DNA of 8,209 bases from contig CAJVYJ010000073.1 in the NCBI GenBank assembly GCA_913009475.1, forward strand, positions 1 through 8,209, in the 5' to 3' direction. Source of the stretch: an uncultured Actinomycetes bacterium (lineage in GTDB: Bacteria > Actinomycetota > Aquicultoria > CAJVYJ01). A program made the position numbers and the translations under genes. The notes beneath the pieces are model-generated. The model searched no databases. It was not told the origin of the DNA and saw only the letters and a list, made by a program, of their open reading frames with translations. Below, piece after piece: positions 1 to 4,421 of the stretch. Within the stretch, counting starts at the first letter, position 1; every line of letters starts with the position of its first letter.

Positions 1-2
1 AT

Positions 3-293
3 AAGAACCTATTGGAAGCCGCGAAAAAAATCCGCTTTACCGAAGGGCCGGTCGAGGTAGAGAATGACTTGATTATTATGGATATCAGCTACGCGAAAAA
101 AAGAGCGCGCCAACAGCAGATTATAGATACATTCAATGATATGCCACCGGGAAAAGAGATAAAAATTATAAATAATGACCGTTTGAGTTATTTGCATAAT
201 AAGTTTGAAAGTAAATGCCGGGGCAGGTACGCTTGGCGCCTTGACGAAGAGGGACCGGATATATGGGTGGCCTTAGTCAAAAAAGTAGCCTAA
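3..293 (+). CDS. DUF2249 domain protein, 5' end outside the window
   Basis: The reading frame is open from the first bases of the window to a TAA at 291-293. A TTG at 12 could be read as a start, but no ribosome binding site fits in the 11 bases before it, so I treat the gene as 5'-truncated. The last ~70 residues resemble the DUF2249 family: an aspartate-containing strand (IIMDIS), a helix with PPGKEIKIINND, then a C-terminal stretch ending in GPDIWVALVKK. This small alpha/beta domain occurs alone or fused to hemerythrin-like or cupin domains in anaerobic and denitrifying bacteria; its biochemical role is not established. The preceding residues (KNLLEAAKKIRF) could be the end of another helix-rich domain, but too little is visible to say. 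It reads into glmU, but a 171-base spacer makes cotranscription uncertain. Family call fairly sure; function unknown. Confidence 0.6.
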   Translation, partial: KNLLEAAKKIRFTEGPVEVENDLIIMDISYAKKRARQQQIIDTFNDMPPGKEIKIINNDRLSYLHNKFESKCRGRYAWRLDEEGPDIWVALVKKVA

Positions 294-319
294 AGGGGTC
301 AGATCTTCAATCTTGACAT
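294..319 (+). repeat. GGGGTCAGATC-type interspersed repeat remnant with small hairpin
   Basis: Directly after the DUF2249 stop codon comes AAGGGGTCAGATCTTCAATC and then TTGACATT. GTCA-GAT (298-304) pairs with ATC-TGAC (310-317, one T bulged) around a CTTCA loop. From memory, AAGGGGTCAGATC...TTGACA motifs recur in many environmental genomes, often at gene ends and near REP-associated (Y1, RAYT) transposases. Only one copy is present in this window and no transposase, so the assignment is an inference. Confidence 0.35.
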
Positions 320-342
320 TTCACGAGAAAGAAAAATATTCT
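313..342 (+). promoter_or_regulatory. candidate sigma70-type promoter upstream of glmU
   Basis: A perfect -35 hexamer TTGACA (313-318) is followed after 18 bases by TATTCT (337-342, four of six consensus positions). The -35 lies inside the repeat-like motif at 294-319, so it may be coincidental. A transcript from here would have a leader of roughly 115 to 125 nt that carries the inverted repeats at 359-412. Confidence 0.3.
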
Positions 343-358
343 CCATCATTTATATTTT

Positions 359-387
359 ATTTTAAATAGTTTGTTAATATTTAAAAT
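359..387. repeat. perfect 10-bp AT-only inverted repeat
   Basis: ATTTTAAATA (359-368) is repeated as its exact reverse complement TATTTAAAAT (378-387) across a 9-base centre. All arm pairs are A-T, so it would be a weak RNA hairpin. It is more plausible as an operator-like dyad or a DNA-flexible upstream element for glmU. No known box is recognised. Confidence 0.55.
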
Positions 388-412
388 TTGTTCTCAATAA
401 ACTTGAACAAAT
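386..412. repeat. perfect 8-bp inverted repeat abutting the previous dyad
   Basis: ATTTGTTC (386-393) and GAACAAAT (405-412) are exact reverse complements separated by 11 bases. The left arm shares two bases with the right arm of the 359-387 repeat, so two dyads sit side by side in the spacer before glmU. Function unknown; a regulator site or an unstructured coincidence in AT-rich DNA are both possible. Confidence 0.5.
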
Positions 413-431
413 AAACGTTTTTGTGGTATCT

Positions 432-460
432 CTTCATTATGAGAAAATCCTTCCTATAAT
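432..460 (+). promoter_or_regulatory. candidate glmU promoter with consensus -10
   Basis: A consensus TATAAT stands at 455-460. The best-spaced -35 (CTTCAT, 432-437, 17-base spacer) is weak. Transcription would begin about base 467, on or just after the ATG at 465. If the promoter is real, it favours the downstream TTG (477) as the glmU start, with a nearly leaderless mRNA. Confidence 0.45.
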
Positions 461-464
461 TTGA

Positions 465-1868
465 ATGGAGAAAGTCTTGAATGTAGCTGCCGTCGTGCTG
501 GCCGCCGGTTTAGGTAAACGGATGAAATCAGCTAAAGTAAAAGTCCTGCATCATCTTTGTGGAGAGCCTATAATAAGCTATATTCTCAATACGGTAGCTA
601 AGTTGGAGCCGAAAGCTACAGTGGCGGTCGTTGGTCAACAAGCCATGGAAGTAAGAAAAGTAATTCCTGACAATGTTATTACCGTGAATCAATCTAACCC
701 CTTAGGTACCGGTGACGCCGTTAAGCTGGCTGAAAGCTCGTTAAGTGAGTTTGACGGGCCGGTTCTGGTAATGCCGGGCGATGCCCCATTACTAACCGTG
801 TCAACGTTAGCTAATATGATTAATATATTTGCTGATAAAAAGCCGGCGGCGCTAGTTTTAACAGCTACTTTAGAGGAACCATTTGGCTATGGACGAATCA
901 AGATGAGTGCCGACGGCTTATCGGTTGTGGGTATTATCGAGGAAAAAGATGCTGATAAGACGGAAAAAGAGATAAAAATCATCAACGCCGGTGTTTACTG
1001 TTTTGAAAAAGAGAAGTTATTTTCAGCTTTAAAAAAGGTTAAGCCTAAAAACAATCAAGGTGAATATTATTTAACCGACGTAATCGAGATACTTAGCAGA
1101 GAAGGCGAGAAGGTTATTGCCGCCGCCGCCGGCGCTCAAGAGATTATCGGTATCAATACCAGAGTCCAACTTGCGGAAGCTGAGGATATAATCCAGTCTA
1201 AGCTAAAAAACCAACATATGTTGAACGGAGTTACTTTTATTTTACCCAAAACATCTTTTATCGGTAAAGATGTAATCATAGGTAAAGATACAATTATTTA
1301 CCCCAATAGTTATATAGTCGGTCGGACGCGAATAGGCGCTGATAACCGGCTAGGCCCTAACGTAAAAATTATTGACACTAATGTAGGCATGCGGGTCCGA
1401 GCGCAATTCGCGGTTATAATCGAGGCGGAGATAGACGATGAGGTTACAATCGGCCCCTTTTGTTCGCTAAGGCCGGGAACGATTATTAAAAAGAAAGGTA
1501 AGGCCGGTACTTTTGTAGAATTAAAACAGACAACCCTAGGTGAGCAGAGCAAGATTCCGCATTTAAGCTATTTTGGAGATGCTAATATTGGTAGAGGAGT
1601 TAATGTTGGAGCGGGCTCGATTACCTGCAATTACGATGGTTATAATAAATGGAAAACGACAATAGAGGACGGCGCTTTTTTAGGCAGTGATACCATGCTG
1701 ATAGCGCCGGTAAAATTAGGAAAAGGCGCGGTTACGGCAGCTGGATCCGCCATTACAAAAGATGTGCCGGCGGAAAATTTAGGTATTGAGCGCAGCCATC
1801 AAAAAAATATATCCGGATGGGTTGAAAAGCATCGAGATAAAAAAGAGTCAAAAAAAGAAAAACTATAA
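465..1868 (+). CDS. glmU: Bifunctional UDP-GlcNAc pyrophosphorylase / GlcN-1-P N-acetyltransferase
   Basis: GlmU acetylates glucosamine-1-phosphate with acetyl-CoA, then couples it to UTP, giving cytoplasmic UDP-GlcNAc for peptidoglycan. The protein has 467 residues, close to the usual 450-460. The N-terminal Rossmann uridylyltransferase has LAAGLGKRMKS, LGTGDAV, MPGDAPLL, GYGRI, IIEEKDA and GEYYLTDV. From about residue 255 a left-handed beta-helix of hexapeptide repeats follows (IGKDVIIGKDTIIY...). The acetyltransferase site is seen in HLSYFGDA (His366, matching the family's catalytic His) and NYDG (389-392). The signature is slightly unusual: K replaces the common T in GxGTRM, V replaces P before KVLH, and D replaces H in GTGHA. 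A Lys-rich tail ends it. Start: ATG 465 has no Shine-Dalgarno; the in-frame TTG at 477 has GGAG at 467-470 and gives MNVAAVVLAAG, which aligns better with the family. prs follows 51 bases downstream. Confidence 0.97.
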   Translation: MEKVLNVAAVVLAAGLGKRMKSAKVKVLHHLCGEPIISYILNTVAKLEPKATVAVVGQQAMEVRKVIPDNVITVNQSNPLGTGDAVKLAESSLSEFDGPVLVMPGDAPLLTVSTLANMINIFADKKPAALVLTATLEEPFGYGRIKMSADGLSVVGIIEEKDADKTEKEIKIINAGVYCFEKEKLFSALKKVKPKNNQGEYYLTDVIEILSREGEKVIAAAAGAQEIIGINTRVQLAEAEDIIQSKLKNQHMLNGVTFILPKTSFIGKDVIIGKDTIIYPNSYIVGRTRIGADNRLGPNVKIIDTNVGMRVRAQFAVIIEAEIDDEVTIGPFCSLRPGTIIKKKGKAGTFVELKQTTLGEQSKIPHLSYFGDANIGRGVNVGAGSITCNYDGYNKWKTTIEDGAFLGSDTMLIAPVKLGKGAVTAAGSAITKDVPAENLGIERSHQKNISGWVEKHRDKKESKKEKL

Positions 1869-1884
1869 TCAAGTAAGATAAATT

Positions 1885-1892
1885 GGAGGTGA
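1885..1892 (+). promoter_or_regulatory. strong Shine-Dalgarno of prs
   Basis: GGAGGTGA is a near-complete match to the 16S rRNA 3' end. It lies 27 bases before the first ATG of prs (1920), too far for normal use, but only 6 bases before an in-frame ATA at 1899-1901. The site therefore argues that translation starts upstream of the ATG. Confidence 0.75.
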
Positions 1893-1919
1893 AAGAAGAT
1901 AAAAACGGCAAAAAAAAGG

Positions 1920-2858
1920 ATGATGTTTTTTTCGGGCAGTTCTAATCCAGGCCTTGGCAGGGAGATATCTCAACATCTGGGCATTGATTTGGGTAAGGTA
2001 AAGCTCTCCCAATTTAGTGACGGGGAGATTTATGTCAAATATCTGGAAAGTGTGCGTGGCGCGGATGTATTTGTTTTGCAAACTTTATGGGCGCCTGTCA
2101 ACAAGAACTTAATGGAACTATTAATAATGGCGGACGCGCTGAAACGGGCTTCAGCTAAAAAAGTTTCGGCGGTAATCCCTCATTATGGTTATGCCCGCCA
2201 GGATAAGAAGACAACGTCCCGTGAGCCGATTACAGCGAAATTAGTGGCCGATCTTCTATCGGTTACCGGAATCGACAGAGTGGTTACTATGGATTTACAT
2301 GCGGGACAGATACAAGGATTTTTTGATGTTCCGGTCGACCATCTAACAGCGTTGCCGATTCTTTCACGATATTTTTCGCAAAAAGATTTTAAGAACTTGA
2401 TTGTAGTATCGCCGGATGTCGGACGGGTAAAACTGGCCAAGAAATATTCGGATAAATTAGGGTCTGGGCTGGCTATACTCCATAAGACCAGGCCTTCGCA
2501 TAATGTAGCGGAAGTCGGTGAAGTAGTCGGCGATGTTAAAGGCAAAACCGCTCTTTTAGTTGATGACATGATTGATACGGCCGGTACCATAACAGAAGGT
2601 GCGAAGACGCTTTTAAGGGAAGGAGTAAAAGAGGTTTATGCATGCGCTACTCATGGCGTTTTCTCCGGACCTGCGCTTGAACGACTCAAAGACTCAGCTA
2701 TTAAAGAGATAGTCGTTACTAATACTATCCCTTTAACTAAAGAAAAATATTTGGATAAGATTAAAGTTCTCTCAATCGCCTCAATATTTTCGCAGGCGAT
2801 TCTCAATGTTTATGAAGATGAATCAATCAGTGCCATATTTGAGGACGATAATCTTTAA
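1920..2858 (+). CDS. prs: Ribose-phosphate pyrophosphokinase (PRPP synthetase)
   Basis: Prs transfers pyrophosphate from ATP to ribose-5-phosphate, making PRPP for purine, pyrimidine, NAD, His and Trp synthesis in the cytoplasm. Class I features are clear: FSGSSNP, FSDGEIYVKYLESVRGADVF, LMELLIMADALKRASA, the HYGYARQDKK catalytic/ATP segment, DLHAGQIQGFFD, the flexible-loop segment HKTRP...NVAEV, and the PRPP-binding loop VDDMIDTAGT at residues 214-223. From ATG 1920 the protein is 312 residues, and the PRPP loop lies about seven residues earlier than in typical family members, so the N-terminus seems short. The frame is open back to 1893 (after TGA 1890-1892) and reads KKIKTAKKRMMFFSG, whose KKRMMFFSG resembles family N-termini; an ATA at 1899 (319 residues) is well placed after the Shine-Dalgarno. 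Coordinates here use the first canonical start. Probably in one transcript with glmU. Confidence 0.96.
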   Translation: MMFFSGSSNPGLGREISQHLGIDLGKVKLSQFSDGEIYVKYLESVRGADVFVLQTLWAPVNKNLMELLIMADALKRASAKKVSAVIPHYGYARQDKKTTSREPITAKLVADLLSVTGIDRVVTMDLHAGQIQGFFDVPVDHLTALPILSRYFSQKDFKNLIVVSPDVGRVKLAKKYSDKLGSGLAILHKTRPSHNVAEVGEVVGDVKGKTALLVDDMIDTAGTITEGAKTLLREGVKEVYACATHGVFSGPALERLKDSAIKEIVVTNTIPLTKEKYLDKIKVLSIASIFSQAILNVYEDESISAIFEDDNL

Positions 2859-2874
2859 TAATTGATAATTTTAC

Positions 2875-2902
2875 TTGACTAAAGTCAACAAGTAGGTAAA
2901 AT
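2875..2902 (+). promoter_or_regulatory. rplY promoter with overlapping 14-base dyad
   Basis: TTGACT (2875-2880) and TAAAAT (2897-2902), each five of six to consensus, are 16 bases apart. Transcription would start near 2909, at the Shine-Dalgarno. The dyad TTGACT-AA-AGTCAA (2875-2888) covers the -35 and is a candidate operator. This would let rplY be expressed apart from prs. In Bacillus the ctc gene is under the stress factor SigB; the boxes here look like the housekeeping class instead. Confidence 0.55.
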
Positions 2903-2915
2903 CACCTTGAGGTGA
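2902..2915 (+). promoter_or_regulatory. rplY ribosome binding site inside a small hairpin
   Basis: TCACC (2902-2906), loop TTGA, GGTGA (2911-2915) form a perfect five-pair stem containing most of the Shine-Dalgarno GAGGTGA (2909-2915), three bases before the ATG. In read-through mRNA from prs the site could be masked. A transcript starting near 2909 would lack the left arm and leave it free. Confidence 0.45.
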
Positions 2916-2918
2916 AAT

Positions 2919-3581
2919 ATGGAAATTAAAGAGTTGAAGGTTGTAAAAAGAGAAGAAAAAGGTAAAAAATACGCTCGTCGAATTCGATCAGGGGGCGGAG
3001 TCCCCGCGGTTCTTTACGGGCATGATATCGAGGCAATGCCGTTAGCTGTCGATGCCGGCGAATTTCATAGACTCACTAAGGGGTCCGGTCGGCATCTATT
3101 GATAAAATTAAAGATAGCGGGAGTCAAGCAATCACCGGCCGCTATTATCAAAGCTATTCAGCAGGACCCAATTCGCGATAACATTTTGCATATTGACTTT
3201 TTAAAAGTAAAAATGGATGAGAAGATCCAATCGAACGTCGCGGTATCTATTGTTGGGCAGGCCGTTGGTATGGCCGAAGGCGGTATTGTACAACATGGTT
3301 TGTGGGAACTGCAGATAGAAGCGTTACCGGGTGACATTCCCAAGAATATTGAAGTAGATATCAGTGCGTTGCAAGTCGGGGAACACTTTAAGATTAAAAA
3401 TCTGATTTTACCGGCGGATGTTAAAATACTAAACCCGGAAGATGAAGTCATTGTCTCGATAATTCCACCACCGACTTTCAAGGAAGAAGAAGTAGCTGAA
3501 CTTGAGGAAGAGGGATTAACAGCTGAACCTGAGGTAGTCGGTGAAGAGGCAGGGGCTGAAGATAAAACAGAAACGAAGTAG
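2919..3581 (+). CDS. rplY: 50S ribosomal protein L25, long (TL5/CTC) form
   Basis: L25 binds 5S rRNA at the central protuberance of the large ribosomal subunit; in Bacillus the long form is the general stress protein Ctc. The protein has 220 residues. The N-terminal 5S-binding domain (about 5-95) shows ARRIRSGGGVPAVLYG, then AIIKAIQQDPIRDNILHIDFLKV. The C-terminal TL5/CTC beta domain (about 98-185) shows EKIQSNVAVSIVGQAVG, GGIVQHGLWELQIEALPGDIPKNIEVDIS and DEVIVSI. The last ~30 residues are a Glu-rich, low-complexity tail, as often seen in this family. The ATG at 2919 follows GAGGTGA at 2909-2915. It has its own candidate promoter and is closed by an intrinsic terminator, so it can act as a separate unit between prs and pth. 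Family call sure; stress control is not shown here. Also known as ctc. Confidence 0.96.
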   Translation: MEIKELKVVKREEKGKKYARRIRSGGGVPAVLYGHDIEAMPLAVDAGEFHRLTKGSGRHLLIKLKIAGVKQSPAAIIKAIQQDPIRDNILHIDFLKVKMDEKIQSNVAVSIVGQAVGMAEGGIVQHGLWELQIEALPGDIPKNIEVDISALQVGEHFKIKNLILPADVKILNPEDEVIVSIIPPPTFKEEEVAELEEEGLTAEPEVVGEEAGAEDKTETK

Positions 3582-3620
3582 AAGTAGTATAATAAGCATC
3601 AAGTAAGAATTATTTATAAT

Positions 3621-3658
3621 AAAATCGAGTAACACTATTGATGTTGCTCGATTTTTTT
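3621..3658 (+). terminator. Rho-independent terminator after rplY
   Basis: ATCGAGTAACA in the left arm (3621-3634 including leading A bases) pairs with TGTTGCTCGAT in the right arm (3642-3655), with a single T-G wobble and a 7-base loop. It ends in a run of seven T (3652-3658). The A bases before the stem extend pairing into the T tract. It lies 40 bases after the rplY stop and separates rplY from pth. Confidence 0.9.
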
Positions 3659-3676
3659 GGGTCATATAGGGTAACC

Positions 3677-3708
3677 TTGAAATGATACTCAGATACGAGA
3701 TATTTCAA
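3677..3708 (+). repeat. inverted repeat in the pth leader, possible promoter
   Basis: TTGAAAT (3677-3683) recurs as ATTTCAA (3702-3708); with one bulged G the arms extend to nine pairs (inner AT 3685-3686 with AT 3700-3701). The left arm doubles as a -35-like TTGAAA, with GATATT (3699-3704, spacer 16) as a weak -10. Since a terminator lies just upstream, pth needs a promoter in this spacer, and this is the best candidate I see. Hairpin and promoter readings are alternatives. Confidence 0.35.
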
Positions 3709-3738
3709 AAAAGATATCAAAAGAAATGATGGTGAGAG

Positions 3739-4305
3739 ATGCATCTAATAATCGGGCTTGGTAATACCGGCTCGGAATATAGCGGCAATCGGCACAATAC
3801 CGGCAAGATGATAGTAACGGGTTTAGCGGCTGACTTGGGATTAAGGCTAAAAAAAGGGCGGCTCCGAGCCAACGTTGCCTCTTATGATTTAAATGGTCAC
3901 GGTTTGATCCTGGCGACATTAAAAAGTTATATGAATGTCAGTGGCTTGGCCGTAGCTTCTTTATGCGCGCATTATAATATTGAGCCCAAAAAATTGATAA
4001 TTGTCCATGATGACCTTGACTTGTCGTTGGCTCAAATAAGGATAAAAAAAGGCGGCGGCAGCGGCGGTCATAACGGTATTAAGTCTATAATTGAGGCCTT
4101 GGAAAGTCGGGATTTTATACGTATACGGATCGGTATCGGCCGCCCGCCCGCAAAAAAGGATCCGGCTGATTATGTATTAAGGGACTTTAACGTAGTAGAG
4201 TTCGCTGAGATCGAAGTGGCTTTACATGAAGCCATGGATGCCGTTAAGGCTATTGTGGTTGACGGCGTAGTCGAAGCCATGAATCGCTTTAACACTAAAA
4301 AATGA
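3739..4305 (+). CDS. pth: Peptidyl-tRNA hydrolase
   Basis: Pth cleaves the ester bond of peptidyl-tRNAs that drop off ribosomes, freeing tRNA in the cytoplasm; it is essential in many bacteria (spoVC in Bacillus). The protein has 188 residues, the normal size. Family motifs are intact: LIIGLGNTGSEYSGNRHNTG with Asn9 and catalytic His19, KSYMNVSG with Asn66, the HDDLD motif (90-94) with the catalytic Asp, then GGGSGGHNGIKSI with Asn112, and RIRIGIGRP. Start ATG 3739 is preceded by GGTGA (3731-3735) with a three-base gap, the same spacing as in rplY, and puts the conserved LIIGLGN at its usual place right after the start. It is isolated from rplY by a terminator and from mfd by a 113-base gap (to the TTG; 116 to the ATG). 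Confidence 0.97.
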   Translation: MHLIIGLGNTGSEYSGNRHNTGKMIVTGLAADLGLRLKKGRLRANVASYDLNGHGLILATLKSYMNVSGLAVASLCAHYNIEPKKLIIVHDDLDLSLAQIRIKKGGGSGGHNGIKSIIEALESRDFIRIRIGIGRPPAKKDPADYVLRDFNVVEFAEIEVALHEAMDAVKAIVVDGVVEAMNRFNTKK

Positions 4306-4309
4306 GAGC

Positions 4310-4366
4310 TTTCATCCCTTCCCTCTATCCTCTACTTACTACTCTCTAACCGTACTAACCGCGTCT
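4310..4366 (+). promoter_or_regulatory. C/T-rich, G-depleted tract after pth; possible Rho loading site
   Basis: Immediately after the pth stop the + strand becomes pyrimidine-rich: in 4311-4360 I count 21 C, 18 T, 10 A and a single G. Such C-rich, G-poor, unstructured RNA with many YC dinucleotides is the known character of Rho utilisation sites. No hairpin-plus-T terminator is visible between pth and mfd. CTAACCG or its shorter form TAACCG occurs twice near the end of the tract. The assignment is by composition only. Confidence 0.4.
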
Positions 4367-4370
4367 AATA

Positions 4371-4379
4371 TGTTATGCT
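4371..4379 (+). promoter_or_regulatory. candidate extended -10 promoter for mfd
   Basis: TGT-TATGCT fits the extended -10 pattern (TGN then TATGCT, four of six). No -35 is found at the right distance. Transcription would start near 4386, leaving a leader of about 35 bases before the mfd ATG. Weak evidence. Confidence 0.25.
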
Positions 4380-4421
4380 TAAATATTTAAGGATTTCAAA
4401 AAGTTATTTGGTTAATAATTG

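Noticed and set aside
294..464. Possible riboswitch or structured leader before glmU (for example glmS-type or PRPP-sensing)
   Set aside because: The spacer is AT-rich, lacks conserved aptamer cores that I can recognise, and has no terminator or sequestering stem next to the start.
1119..1130. (GCC)4 trinucleotide run in glmU
   Set aside because: It encodes four alanines in a variable loop between domains; too short to be a meaningful unstable repeat.
1310..1552. Antisense open frame within glmU, and similar antisense frames within prs (2189-2590), rplY (3158-3481) and mfd (6189-6425, 6413-6712)
   Set aside because: All lie opposite strongly conserved genes, show no family motifs and have no ribosome binding sites; they are shadows of the real reading frames.
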